From Gavia stellata (Eukaryota > Chordata > Aves > Gaviiformes > Gaviidae), in assembly GCF_030936135.1 (NCBI RefSeq), contig NC_082600.1, positions 26,543,943 through 26,607,942 on the forward strand: a stretch of 64,000 nucleotides of DNA. Direction: 5' to 3'. The translations under genes were made by a program, and so were the position numbers. The notes beneath the pieces were generated by a model. The model worked only from the letters and a program-made list of their open reading frames with translations, was not told the origin of the DNA and did not search any database. Of the stretch, positions 1 to 12,800 are shown one piece after another; the stretch's first letter is position 1, and each line of letters begins with the position of its first letter.

Positions 1-1329
1 AAGCTACCTGACTGAATTAAACAGAATAAATAGAAGAAGGACTGAAAGGGCTTAGAAACAACTGCAGAGAGGCGAATGTTTAATGGCTCCACAGTCATTT
101 GCTGCAATTAAAAAACAAACCGTTTAGAGAGGCTGTTAACACCTTGAAGTCTGAAAATCCTCACTTCAAAAAAGCCCCAAAACAGCTTCCAGGCAAAACA
201 TTTTAATTGCCATAAATACTTCCAACCTCAGCCATCACTGATGCATGTGCACATTGTACAGATAGACAAACAGAACCCTGAGCCCAACAGGACAGAAACC
301 ACTCAGCTGGTGACATACAGGTATACTCTATGTGGCACGGAGACACCTCCAGCCAAGGAAAGGTGTGTATCTAGTATGACCCAGATACATATTTTTTGCT
401 TTATGTAAGCAAAAACCACATTTATCTGAGAAGTTAAGGACAGACATTTTAGACCCACACATGTATTCCAGGTCTGTTTGCCTAATGTGACATTGCCTAT
501 ACTGAGCATTATTCTCCACACTGGTCATACTCAATTGCATGTCATGCAAGTCACTGGCATCTTACAAAGCTCTCTCTGTGCCTGTCTTATGTCACAAGAA
601 GCCATCACAGACTTTGCGCCGCAACCAGTCCCGCTCGATTAAGAACTAAGTGAGTTGGGGCTGGGGTACCCTGTGATAAGAGCCTACAGCCCCTGGGACA
701 GACAGGGCCCACAACTTCGTTAGAGGCTCTTGACCATCATGTGACTTAAAAAAGAAAAAAAAAAAACCCCACATTTGCTTGGTTAATCTTAAGGTAATGT
801 GGTACTGCGTGACTTACCAAAGCCTTTCTGGCCTGCGCATCTCTCAGCATGGAGATTTACCACTGCTACTCTGTGGTCCTCTTCTGCTGAGCTCAGCAGA
901 AGAGCTTGATTTTGGGGACTCTGTAGAGAGAGACATCAGCAGGCAAGAGCCCTATTGGCTTCAGACTTCCAGAGCTTGCACTGGAAAATAGTTTGGCACA
1001 TTCGCAACTCATCCCTTTCCCTTGGTATTTCTGGGATGAGGGGAGCAGGCTTATGGTAGGAAGCCATTTTTGCAGGAGATGATTACAGTTTACTGTATCA
1101 ACAGAGGTGCTACCAGGTGGGCAGTGTGCTGTGCTGTTCCTGGGGAAGGTGTTTTGTACAGAGACTGTGAAGTTTTACTTTGTGTTTTTGAAAATCGGGA
1201 AGGAGCTCTACAGCCTGAAACCAGTTTTTGGTTGAAAATAAAAATAAACAAATATACTGGCCTTGTGCATCATTTCAGTTAGTTAGTGAAGTAATGTGGC
1301 TGCAGCACTGGATGGATGATTGGAGGGGC

Positions 1330-1430
1330 TGGATTCAGTTCCTAGCTGTGTCACAGTCTCACCGTGGGACCCTGGAGAACTTGCTCTATCAGCCCGTGAC
1401 TCTGGTCCCTGTGTATGAAATGAAGAGCAT
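1330..1430 (+). repeat. Old MIR-like SINE fragment
   Basis: The order of short blocks resembles the MIR core: a 'gattcagttcctagctgtgt' block, then 'gtgggaccctgg', then 'tctggtccctgtgtatgaaat'. Divergence is high, so this is pattern recognition only; a RepeatMasker run would settle it. Confidence 0.3.
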
Positions 1431-3498
1431 CCAATCCCCTTCACACAAGGACAGACAGGGTCTTAAGTCTTGTGCACCACAGGTTTGAAAGACATGGAAG
1501 TGAGTAAGAGTATCTCTGTGGGGCATAGAGCAATACAGAGGAGCAATACCAGAGATGACTTTAAAAGAGCTCAGATCCCTGAAGAAGAGGAGCCACAGCA
1601 CTCAGCTGGGCAAATCCAGGCTGCTTCTCATCCCTCTGGGTTAGATGGATTTTGCTATCTGGACTAGCTTTGAGTGAGCTCAGGTATAGCTACAATGGCC
1701 TGAACTGTTATCACCCATTTATTTAGCGGGTTGATTCACCAAGCTATACAGCCATCTGTACACATAACCCCGCAGGCCACAGGAAGCCACAAGCTTAACT
1801 CCAGTTTGGCTTTGGAGCTTGAAGCACTGAGAAGGTTGCTTGACTTGGACCAAATTCTTTGGCAATTTCCCCAGGCACTTTCCTGGCTTTGCGGGTAGTT
1901 CTGCTTATCGGGGTAATGATCAAAGCAAGACTTCAGCCTATCACATGGACTGCAAGTCCATCTTTTTTGGCTAATTCAAAATGTTTCACAACACCAAAAA
2001 TGGTGTCCCTCATCGTTTCAGGGACAAAAACCATCCTGAGAATTTTCCTTACTTGGATCTGAAGGGGGGATGATTTTTGCTCAAGGAGCAGGGTCAGATA
2101 ATAAAAGCTCTGACCAGTTATTAGTGCATCAGTTTAGGCAAATGAACCCTGCATTTTCTCATCTTTCAAACATTTTGTTCCACATTAAGTAATGATGAAA
2201 AGATTTTCTGTGAGCAGCAGGACATTTCACATGGAAGCAACAGCATGAATGTCACCATGCACAATTCTTGCCTATGATTGTTACAGAATCACATGTTTTT
2301 AAAGGATCTGCTTAGCCATGCGCATGGGTTTGTATTGTGGCAGCTCCCTCACCAACACCTGAACTGCAGGTTAATGTTCATCCCAGTGAGCTGAAATACT
2401 CAAAAGCAACAGGAGCACGGGGACAGAAGCCAGCATGGCTCTGCTTGACAGGATTTCAGAGCTACACTCTCACTTTAGCTTCAGAAAGTTCTGCCTTATA
2501 CCTTTCCTAGGCCCGCAGACTCTCAGGGGTGAAACAGCCCTACAAATCTGAGCCAGTTGCCATATCCTGTAGCAGAGGGTACATACGCATTCAGTCAACG
2601 CTGCAACTTGTGCATCTGAAATGAACCATTTGGGAACCAAGGAATATGCATTTTTAGCGCTAAGGTTGAATACTCCTGCTGCTTATGGCCAAGCTCCTGC
2701 TGCTGCACTCCAGAGCATTTTGCTTTTTTACGGACCCCTGATTAACACTTTCTAAGCATTTCAGCCCACACTCCAGTCACTTCACAGATTGCAATGAATG
2801 CAGATTTGAGTTTATGGGTTCATAAAAGTGTGAATTAGCACAACAATTTTCCCCCCGCCTATTTGCACAGCCCTTCCTCGAGTGACCTGTCCCTTGAGAC
2901 AACACAAATATTTCAGCTCAAGTGAACTGCTCAGTGAGGCATTTTTAAGAGACTAGAACAAGATCTGTGGCCCCAGGAAGCAATGCCTGTAGGAGCACAA
3001 AGTAGGAACATCACTGTGAAGCCCAGCACTTGCATCTCTTGGCAAAATTACAAAGCACTGAGAAGCAAACTCCTTTAGCCCCTGTAGGAACTGCAGCAAT
3101 CCCAGCAGCCCTGGCAGTGCCACTCGTATCGGCTCTGAGCCTGGCATTGCTATTGCCACCCATGCTAAGCAGAAAGGGGTGAGCAGACCTCCCCTGCCTG
3201 TCTTGCACTGGTGCAGTGATGCCTCTTGCCTGCAGTACAGATATAGTCGCACAGCCCTGCACCAATACACTGGGTCAGACCCAGGGACTCCAAGATGAGC
3301 ACCTCACAGCACCCCAATGTTGTGCTTTTCCGCACACATGCGCCCTAATCTCTTCCAGACTCTACTCCGACATTCCATGTCTTTGGGCTGTGGAAAACAC
3401 AGTTACCCAGCAATCTGCCCCTTCTCCTGCTCTCTGCATATCACTGGTGTGATCAGTCCTATCTCTGCATGGAGGAGGGGCTGGCTGACCAAATTTCT

Positions 3499-3700
3499 TT
3501 AATTAAAAGAAAAAGGATCAGGTTCATTCCAGATAAGCAGGCAGGATTAAAATAGACAGAAAGAATAGACAAGGGGCAGCTGTCGGCACTCCAGCCGATC
3601 CAGCGTGATTATTAATAACGATAAGCAGGAGAAGAGGGTAATAAAAGGATAATGAAGTGGTCCTGAAAGTGACAGGAGATGGAGCCCGATAAGAGGGCCC
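3499..3700. promoter_or_regulatory. Candidate regulatory element with clustered GATA motifs
   Basis: Three GATAAG motifs lie within about 165 bp, at 3532-3537, 3621-3626 and 3688-3693, with a GGATAA at 3648-3653 and a TTAATTAAA homeodomain-type core near 3499. The stretch is free of recognisable repeats. Clustering of this kind is typical of enhancers, but which gene it would serve and whether it is conserved cannot be told from this sequence. Confidence 0.3.
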
Positions 3701-5699
3701 GTGGCCCAGAGCTGCTCTGGCCCCAGCAAGGTCTGCGCAGAGCAGCCTGCTGGGGCAGGCTCAGGGAGCGGGGCACTGGGAGGAAAGGTTTCATCTCCCC
3801 AGGGACCGTAGCAGAGAGATTAATGGGCTCAGGAGCCTTGGACGTCCACGTCATGCAGCATGCATGACTGGATCAATTGGGATGCTTCCCAGGCTGTGGC
3901 CACAAGGAATGAGGGTTGTCCCCCCAGATAAAGCATGGCCCTTGGAGAACTGGTCTCACCATAGCAGCCGATTGTGGATCCCTCGTGGTACCCCACAGCT
4001 GGGACCCTGCCTTGGGCCTCACTCAGCACTGCACGCTCCCAGCACAGCCGGGGACTGGGATGCCACATTTTGAAAGGGAGTGCAAGCGGAAGAAGCTGCT
4101 GAGGTGTGGGGGCAGTTGCTGGGAGAGCACAGAAGCAGCGTGGGGCACCTCTGCCCTGTCTGGGGATCACGCGCTGCTCTCGTCTCTCTTGGCCCTGTCA
4201 GCTCTCCAGGCCAAGAAAGTGTCCCATATCCCAGGCAGTTGTCCAAAAAGGCGGAAGGATGTGGCTGAAGAAAGAGCAGCCAGTGGAGGGCTGGCTCTGG
4301 GTGCCCTTTCCCCAGGGAAAGCTCACATGCAGAGCATGAAGCACAGGCAAAGATCGCTGCAGCCTGGAAACAACACAGTGCACCCACCTGTACTAGCTGG
4401 ATACAGCTCCTGGCTGTGGTGCAGGCTGGTGGAGGGGAAATAAGGTGTGGAAACTTATTTCCTGGGAGACCTTAAACAGAGAATGAAATTCTGCCTAACA
4501 GCAAATACAACCTCTGTCGTCTTTGTCAAGGCGAGGATCAAATCATCTGTAGAGATGCAGTGGGAAAGAAGGAAGAAGGAGACTGAGGAGTCAGAGCCTC
4601 ACAGCAAGCCACAGAACAAGTCAGATAGCTGGAGAAGGGAACACTTGCTCAGGGAATGCTGTGGGAGGAATTAGGGCTGTTTAGGACAAACTGAATTAGT
4701 TTCCATTCAAATTGGTCTCTTTTATATCCAAACATCCCCTTCTCCCTCCCAAGTCTAAAGCATGTCTCCTTCTTCAGCGCGAGAAAGTCTCTGGTTCCAG
4801 GCTACAACATCCCAGCCGGGCCAGCAGGCAGGCGGGCAGGCGGCTGGGTGTATGCTCAATCTGAGCAGCCTTGCTGTCCCCACACTCAGCCACGGGCAGA
4901 CGGCAAGCAAGGCCCGAGAGAGGAGCGGGGAATATGCGCCCTGGCTCGCGCTGCCTGGTGCAGCGCTCCCGCCACTCTGGGTCACCGCAGCAGATGCTGG
5001 GAGCATATGCCATGAATTAATTCCACTTTCCCTGAGATGCTCCGGCGAGAGGAACAGCAGTGCCTTTCCAACTTATTAACATAGGAGCTCCCCCCCCACC
5101 TCCCATCACTTTGTCACACTTAATAAAACAGCCAGCCAGAGTCCCTTTAAGAGGGGCTTTAATAGAAAGTTGCTGGCTCTGGCTTTTTTTCAGCTTTTAT
5201 TTTCTACATCTTTTTCCAGTGCTGTGTATGCTGTCTCAGCCCCAATATACCAACAACAACAACAAACTGCACTCTAGTAAAGCATCTCCACTAAGAAAGT
5301 CTATAAATATTGTATCTATTATTATAAGCAAAACCAGAGATTCCTAAAACTGATAGGACCTAGAATTAATTTTTCCTTTGTTCACTTCTTTTACTTCATC
5401 CGTGATGAGGCTCGCCATTTGCCGGGGTAGTCTATTGAGCCCTGAGCCTGCAAGAGGCTATCTGCGGGTAGATATTTACACCCATCCAGAATCCCAGCAA
5501 GTCCCTGGGCAGACACCCAGATCAGCTCACTGAGCTAAACATGCTGTTGACAACATACACTTTGACGGGTTTGCAGCTCTCCCTCAGCAATGCATGAACA
5601 GAGCAGAACAAAGAGTAAGCAGGACACAAGATTCTCTATGTTGAATTGCCATCTTTGAATTGAAGATGGGAAACACTCACCAGATGTATGAAAGCCATG

Positions 5700-5795
5700 T
5701 TTGAATCAGGAACCCTGATTCTGCCACAGATTTGTTGTGTGGCCCCAGGCACACCACTGCACCTCACTTTAAACCTCTGTGATACAGATCTGTGG
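5700..5795 (+). repeat. Old MIR-like SINE fragment
   Basis: The text 'gattctgccacagatttgtt' followed by 'gtgtggccccaggcacacca' and 'aaacctctgtgatacagat' matches the order of the MIR core (description of a sample, loss of a word, then a CT-rich tail) in the forward orientation. The copy is heavily diverged. Confidence 0.4.
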
Positions 5796-8700
5796 AGACT
5801 GACAAGGGATTACTGCTCTATTCCTCAGCTAGGCACAGCCCGGAAGGCTGATCCGAGTTCCTAGGAAATGGGTGCACTGTTGTGAAAATTGCTCTCACTT
5901 CTCACCTCACCTGAGGATCAACCAGAGCTACACCTTTGCAGACTACAAGAAAAAATTTACACCTGACATTTCTTCTTTTCACGCTCTTACCAGAAATGCA
6001 GGTTCCTGAGGCAGCTTTGTCACATCAAATACATACTGGTGCGCCACCACGAGCCAAGAGCTGGCCTGGGCATGCAAAAGCACCTCATTGTTTCTTTTTA
6101 GCAAGGAGAGTAACAGGAGCAGGTTCTCCTCTGACAGCACCAGGACTTGAGAGAGGAGAAGCAACAGGTCTCAGCCACCTTCCCAGCACTGCAACCAAAA
6201 CACAACTGTGGAAGGAAGGTGGGTGGGAACAGCTTGCTGGAGGAAGGCCAGGAGCCAGACACTCACCTTTCCTCCTCCAGCTGGGGAAGGAAATGAAAAG
6301 ACATGGAAACAAGTCTCAGTCTATTAAGTTTATTGAAGGAAATTGAAGAGACAACTTGATCACAGTGCACATAAATACTGAAGCAAGGAGAAAATATCTG
6401 ACAGCATGGCTTAACTGGGAAGGTGAAAGCATAAGCAGGCTTAGGGAACAGAAGATGAAACTAAAAAACTGATTATAGAAAAAAAGCAGATTTTGAATCA
6501 TAAGGGCAATTATCTATTAGAAAAACGAACCAGGGAAGACTTTCAAATATACTGTCTGCCTTTCTAAAAGACAGCCAAAGCTCAGCCACATCTCACCGAA
6601 CTCTGCCATGGCCTGTATTATAGCAGGTCAGACTAAATGATCAAAGCCACCTCTTCCTGCCTTAAAATAGATGAGGCTGAGATTTTTTTCAAGCCCTACT
6701 CGCAAACTCTGCCTGGGTATTTGCTGGGCTCCCAAGGTCCCAGAGCGGGCACAGGCCTGGCCCACACACACTTACCTCCCACCCCAGAGCATCCCTGCCC
6801 AGGGTCCCAAGCCGGATGGGGGTAGCCAACAGCACCCAGCCCCAAGCGCACTCTTCTGGGAGGATTTTATGCAGCTTTAGAGCAGCTCCTCCAGCATAAC
6901 GTGACCACAGCTCATCAGCAAAGGCCTCATTCAACTCCCACTATGCTTTTCTTGTGCTCTGTTCTCTCCTGGCTCTCCACCAGCACCTGTTCTGGCCTCA
7001 CTCCCCTCCAAATTTTATGCATACTCTGTTCCCAAATCATTCAGCCTCCTTGCTCCTCTTGCCCCTACTCTGCTTCTCCCACAAACCCCGCTCTTGGTCC
7101 TGGCCCCCTTCTCCCCACACCCTGCCTCAAATGGCCCTCCCCAAGCCCTCACCCATTCCTACCTCTCACCGTCTCCAGGAGGATCTCCGGGGTTCAATGT
7201 CCCTCCTGCTCTTGTTCCAAGGGGTACTTTCATCTTCCTTTTGACTCCTGAAGGGCCCCTGCCGCCTCTGAGGAGCTGAGCACCACTGCACAGCCCAGCT
7301 CCACTTCTCATTCCTCCCTGCTGGGAGAGCAGCCAGACAGGAGTGCTCTGCCCACCCAGGATGATCAGAGCAGCTCTTGGAGGCAGAAGATGGCTCTGGG
7401 AGCCTCCCTGGAGACAGCCCAGGATTGTTGGTGTAGTGCACAGCTGCTAGAGGAGCAATAGGCTTGGCATGACTCCTGCACAGAGCACTCAGTAGCTACA
7501 GTCCTAACTACCACTTAGTTATCCACTCTTAATGCTCCATTTGGCCAGCAATGCCGTGTCCCCAAGCCCCTAAAAAAAACACAACACATAATATGCCACG
7601 CATCACACACCATACCTCAGAGACTGGGCAACCAGAAGCATCGGATTCATAGTTCACCCACTCTTGTGCCTCAGGCCTGAGCATTTTCAGCTTTTGTGGT
7701 CATTGAAAACCAGTTGATTTGCACCGGGTGACTGCATAGTTTTAGGAGGTGACACAAAAGTGCAAAGCCTCGTATGCTTTGCAACAGTGACTGGAGAGAG
7801 ATAGGTAGGCTCACCTCTCAGCCTCCCTTTCTCTCTCTGCTCATGCTGTTTTCCTGCCCTCCTCCTCAACAAACTTGAGGTAAGTGCAGCGTTGTAGTAG
7901 GAAGACAGTTACTTTGCTGATAGGGACATTGTGCAGAGACCCAAGTTTCAGTGGGGGTACCGGTAGTCTGTTTTGCGCCACTCTTGCAACCATCAAAGTT
8001 TGTCCTCTCATTCTCAGGGCACAGAAAGTTATGTTCGCATCATGTTTCAAAGAGGCTAGAGTCTCACTGGAAGCAGATACCACTGAATAAGGTGATACCA
8101 GGCAAGCAGCTTACAGGGACAATGTGGGTTAGAACCTCAGATCAATTAGAAGGGAGAGAACCGACACTAGATGGTACTACAGTTTGCAATTGAGAGGAGA
8201 GTGCCTCTGCTTTCCCTGTGATCTTTGAGGGATGAACTGAGAAAATCCATGTCCCACCCCCTCCTCCCTTTATCATTATCTTCCTCTCAGATTGGCTTGT
8301 TGGGTTTGTCTGATTTGCTAAACTACTTTAGCTTGCTGAATTTATATTTTTTTCCTGGTACGTAGGAAGCATTCTAAGTTCTCTTTGGCCAAGAACCATA
8401 GGTGTCACAGAAAAATAGATGCTAGCTCAGCTGGGAAGTTTCTGTTCATACCAAAACAGGTTTGCTCAGAGAAAGACTTTGAGATTATCCTCCATACACT
8501 GGCCTCCCAAGCTTCTGTCTCACCTAGTTTTCTAGTTATAGGGGAGATTTCTTGGTTGTAAAAAAACTTAGTGTCTCCTTGAGACAAATAAGCTTCCCCT
8601 TATTTTGGTGGCCCCAGACTGGGACCCAATTGCTTCTCTCTTGGTAGAATTGTTTGACCTATCAACTCTGATCTGAAATTTTGCAGAGTACTGAATTCAC

Positions 8701-9555
8701 AGTGAGTTATTTGACCTGTCCTGCTGTCAGTACGAGTGGGAATGCAGTGCTCTATTAGACCGACCAAACAAGCTAAGAAAAGCAGCACAGCAAGCCTTCC
8801 TCCTAGCACCTGCACTGCCCCCCAGAAGCATATAGCAAGATTGTCCAGCGGGACAAAGCTTTGAAGGACATTGGCTTAGAAGTAATGTTACTGTTTCCTG
8901 CAAATAATGACCAATGTTCTATGGGGACAGCGCATTAACAGCTAAATGGATTTTTCTTTAGATGACAGTAAGAGTGCGTTACTTGGTTCCAAGGAGACAC
9001 CCACCAGGGAGTTACCTTGTGTCAGAGCAGCAGGCTCCATTCTTTCACATGCGTGGAATAAACAGTATTTTCTTTGCAAACTACCTATTGCCTGAAGCTA
9101 TCTCTGTTCAGGCTGTGATCTCATCTGATTGCAAAAGCTAAGGGGGGTTAGGCCTGGTCAAAACTTAGCTGGGACATCTCAAGGGAAAAAAGAGGTGCTG
9201 TAAGAAGCAGTATTGTCAGTTTAATAGGTGGTGCTGCTTCCTCCGAGTCAATACAGACGTAATGTTCCAGGAGAGAGGTTAAACTAGCAGGGGATGGCTG
9301 GAGGCTGCTAGATGAAATGTAAAATGGGTATCCTGACAACTTGTGGCATCTGTTGTGAGGAAAATGATAATCTTGATGTCCTAGGCAAACAAATCCTATC
9401 AGCGTAAGCTTCTCTGATAGCCATCAGTGAAAACCACACTCTACTGTAAGATGGTCCACCTCAGAGAGGTTGCATTTCAGTAGAGGAAAGATCGACTGTT
9501 GCAGTTATCTATAAAGGCGCTAGTGAGGTGGAAGTGACTGTTCATAAGTAAATAT

Positions 9556-9648
9556 TTTATTGTGTTTAGAATTCTTAATCTCTTTTGAGAACAAAGATTT
9601 TTTATTACAAAATACCCAAAACTTCTCCCGAGCAAGGTCCTATTTATT
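9556..9648 (-). terminator. IFT43: Poly(A) signals of IFT43
   Basis: Three AATAAA hexamers on the minus strand (TTTATT on the plus strand) lie at 9643-9648, 9601-9606 and 9556-9561, 109 to 201 bp past the IFT43 stop codon at 9757-9759. This predicts a short 3' UTR with possible alternative ends. No competing exon lies between the stop codon and these signals. Confidence 0.75.
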
Positions 9649-9756
9649 TTCATGTCTGAAATAAATTCTCAAATACAAACAAGTGAATAGAAAATTAAAG
9701 TGCTAAACTATTTACAGGGGATGCATGTATGAGGAGATGTCTGGTGTGCCAGTGCT

Positions 9757-9867
9757 CTAGGGCAGACTGAGGTGGTCCTCTCTCTCAGACTGTCCCAGGT
9801 CCCACTCAGTCACTAGTTCTGAGGACACCTCTGTGAAGAGATGGTCCCAATCCCAGCTGACATCATC
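9757..9867 (-). CDS. IFT43: IFT43 coding exon 9 (last)
   Basis: The exon opens after a TAG acceptor in phase 0 with [14 protein letters not shown] and ends at a TAG stop at 9757-9759, giving 36 residues. The [13 protein letters not shown] block matches the conserved C terminus of vertebrate IFT43, while the last ten or so residues are divergent. The tail ends in DHLSLP, a little shorter than in human. Confidence 0.95.
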   Translation of the reverse strand, partial: DDVSWDWDHLFTEVSSELVTEWDLGQSEREDHLSLP

Positions 9868-12800
9868 CTACCAAGAGGAAAAAGACAAACGTACTGAAAT
9901 GTTACTGGTGACACCCAAAGGTCTCTGAACGATGCCAAATATTCAAGATGAACAGCAAAGAGAGAAACTAAATGGCAACTGCCCCTGCCAGGGAAGTCAC
10001 AGATTCAGTTGGCTAGAACAGGAATCCTAGCCAGAATGAAATGTGAATCCTTGCTACAATTTAAAGATTTTAACAGAATTATTCATGTTCCAAACTTCCA
10101 TAAAGGACAGAATTTTTTATACTTGTTGATCTTAGATATTCCCAGGCAGGGCATAAAGAGAAGCCATAAAAATCTTCCACCCTTCTGCACTTCTGCTGAA
10201 GCATCTGCAGTTCTGAGCTGCAGAAATCCTTTGTTGCAAGTCCTGAGCTCCTGCCCCCCCAGTTGTATTGAGGTTGTTCTGTCCTGCTTTAACACATCCC
10301 TCTGCCCAAACCCCAAATGCTTTCTGCCTTTGTCCCTTTGCACCACCCTGCAGAACTACCTGGAGCTCACGGTGGCTACCAAAAGACAATACACAGAGCA
10401 CTGTTTCTGCAGGGATCTGTGACAGTGCTAGGTCCTTCACATTTTCCTTACTAGCTCTTTCATACTGAAGGGGACCAATCATAGTGATGCCATATTCTCA
10501 CACAGAGAAAGCCCTACATATCTTTAAAATAATCTGCTGGGGAAATCAGAACTCCATCCTCTTGGACAAGCTCCTCCTCATCTCTCTCCTCCACCCCACC
10601 AACAAAGGCTTACTTTCCAAGTATGATCTGAGACACATAAGAAGCTTTTGCCATGTTGGAGTTCCCACAAAAGAAAGACTCACCTCTCGTAGTTCGTGCT
10701 CTGGAGCCAAAACTTTGGTGAGAAGCTTCAGGTCAACCTCTCCATCCTATGAACACACACAGTCACAGTCTTACAGACAGTGAGAAAGTGGACACCATCA
10801 TTTCACCAGGTAGGTCTTGCTAGAAATAGGCACAACATTTGCCTCATAAGGGACATAGACGTTGTCCAGGACAACAGCAGGAGCTTCATCTGAGCAGCAG
10901 ATACCATACCCACACTCTTTACAGACACAAACAAGCAGGAAAGCCACACTGCAGAGAGGAACAGAGTTGAAAACAGACTGGAAGTTGTTTGGATGATAGG
11001 GCTGTGTATTTTATGCAGCTGAGTATCACTGTGGAGGATGATGGGATCCTGGAAGGAGCGGGATTCACATTGGTCACCCCATAGCAACATCCACTTACCA
11101 GAGTCTGAAATGCAGCATACTTCATAAGATCTTTGTCCAGGTCATGGTAGGTCAGCACTCGGTTCACCTGCACACTGCACCCAGAAAGGGTCAAAGAACA
11201 AGCCGGGGTAAGTGTGGAAGCACATCTGAGGAGAAGGGTTGCATGAACAGGAGTCCGGTGACACCCATCTCAAGTGTACACATCACCCATGTGGGCTGTC
11301 AAGATGGGTGTCCCCAGACAGTAGCAAATCTCATTCAGCAAATGAACATTGACAAATCTGCATGCCAGGCTGTGCACATGCATAAAAACAGGATGTGGAG
11401 TGACCACAGACTCCCTCAGAGAAGCCAGCACGCCAGAGAGAAGATCCACAGACTAGCTGCAAGGGCCAGAAAGAAAACAGGAATGTAGCGAACATTGAAA
11501 CAGCCCCTGTAGGCTCTGAGAGCCCCACCATACAAGCTACAGAATAGTAGGGACCATGTGATTTCCATTTCTGAGCTGAGTCACAGCTATCAAATATAAT
11601 TTCTTAAAAGGTAGCCTCCAAAGAGAAACATGAGGCAGAGGGGTAATACACTGTTGTACTATGCTTCCCTCCACAGGTGATGCAATACTATAGAATTTAA
11701 TTTGTTTGTGTTTGCCCATGAAAATTACTTGTTTTTTCTACTGCAAGGAGACTATGGATACAGGAGGAACAGATGGGATTATAAAAAAAGAGAGAAAACA
11801 AAGACATGAACTCTGGTGAGAGACAAAGCAATTTTAAATTTTCTACTATAAAGTGTCATTTATTTTTGTTAACAGCTATTTAATTACAATACCTACTCCA
11901 TACTTGCGAGAGAGGCATCTGTGGTCAGGAGTTAAGATATTCCACTCCTCCAAATAAGGGTCAATAGAAATCCCAGTCTGTGATCTTGGCAATAGGCCCA
12001 ACAGGGGAGAGAAGACTTTCCTGATACATTTAAGATAAAACCCCCAAAACTTTCATTTTTTAAAACTTGCTGGTCTCTCTTGAGCTAACCCCGAGACTAT
12101 TCTGATAACACCTTCAAAACAACAGGATTGTGCTTTGCAAATTAACTAGGCACTTGAGTAAGAAGGATATCCTGTGGAGGGCAAAGCAGCCTACAACTGT
12201 GCATAACCAAAGTGTGTGTGATAATATATGTGTACTGGAGGCATCTGAGGTTATACAGGCAACCTTAAATCAAGCAATTCCTAACTCTTGAGAGTTTGAT
12301 GTTGCAACATCAAACATGCTACTCTAATGCAGTTTTTGTATATATAGAGAGAATATGCAGTAACTGCTTTCTCTGTGTAATAGGAAACAAGAAGTTTGCA
12401 CTGTTCAGCTTGGAACCCCACTGCCACAATACACAGCATCGAATGCTGCTGAATGGCACTGCCACTGACATCCAGAGAGCATGAGATAAGGTGGAGTTTA
12501 ATTTCACCAGCCATTTCGCACTGCTGATGAGAGCCTCAAGAACACCTGGCAGTGCTCTTACCTGGGGGGAGCTGCCACTTGCATGGCCAGATCTTCCTCC
12601 TGGACTTCCTCCAAGTCAGGGATCACAGGAATATCTGCAACAAGAGAAAGCAGCAGCAGTAAGTGTGGAGTGTTATGCTCTCTTCTCACTAGAGACAAAG
12701 GTTCCCTTGCTCCACAGATATGAAACAGCCTGTTTCTTCTTAGAGGAAAACACAAGAAAGTTATTTAGCAATGATTAAAAATATATTGTTTAATATTAAA

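Larger units (their letters stand above)
1..9550. other. Intergenic region downstream of IFT43
   Basis: I see no convincing exon here. The open frames are short, low in complexity or lack splice-consistent homology. The region holds faint MIR-like SINE scraps, a GATA-motif cluster near 3.5-3.7 kb, a pyrimidine-rich stretch near 6.95-7.25 kb and moderately GC-rich DNA at 3.7-4.4 and 4.75-5.0 kb that is not a full CpG island. By human gene order (established knowledge) the next gene beyond IFT43 would be GPATCH2L, but nothing of it is visible. Confidence 0.7.
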
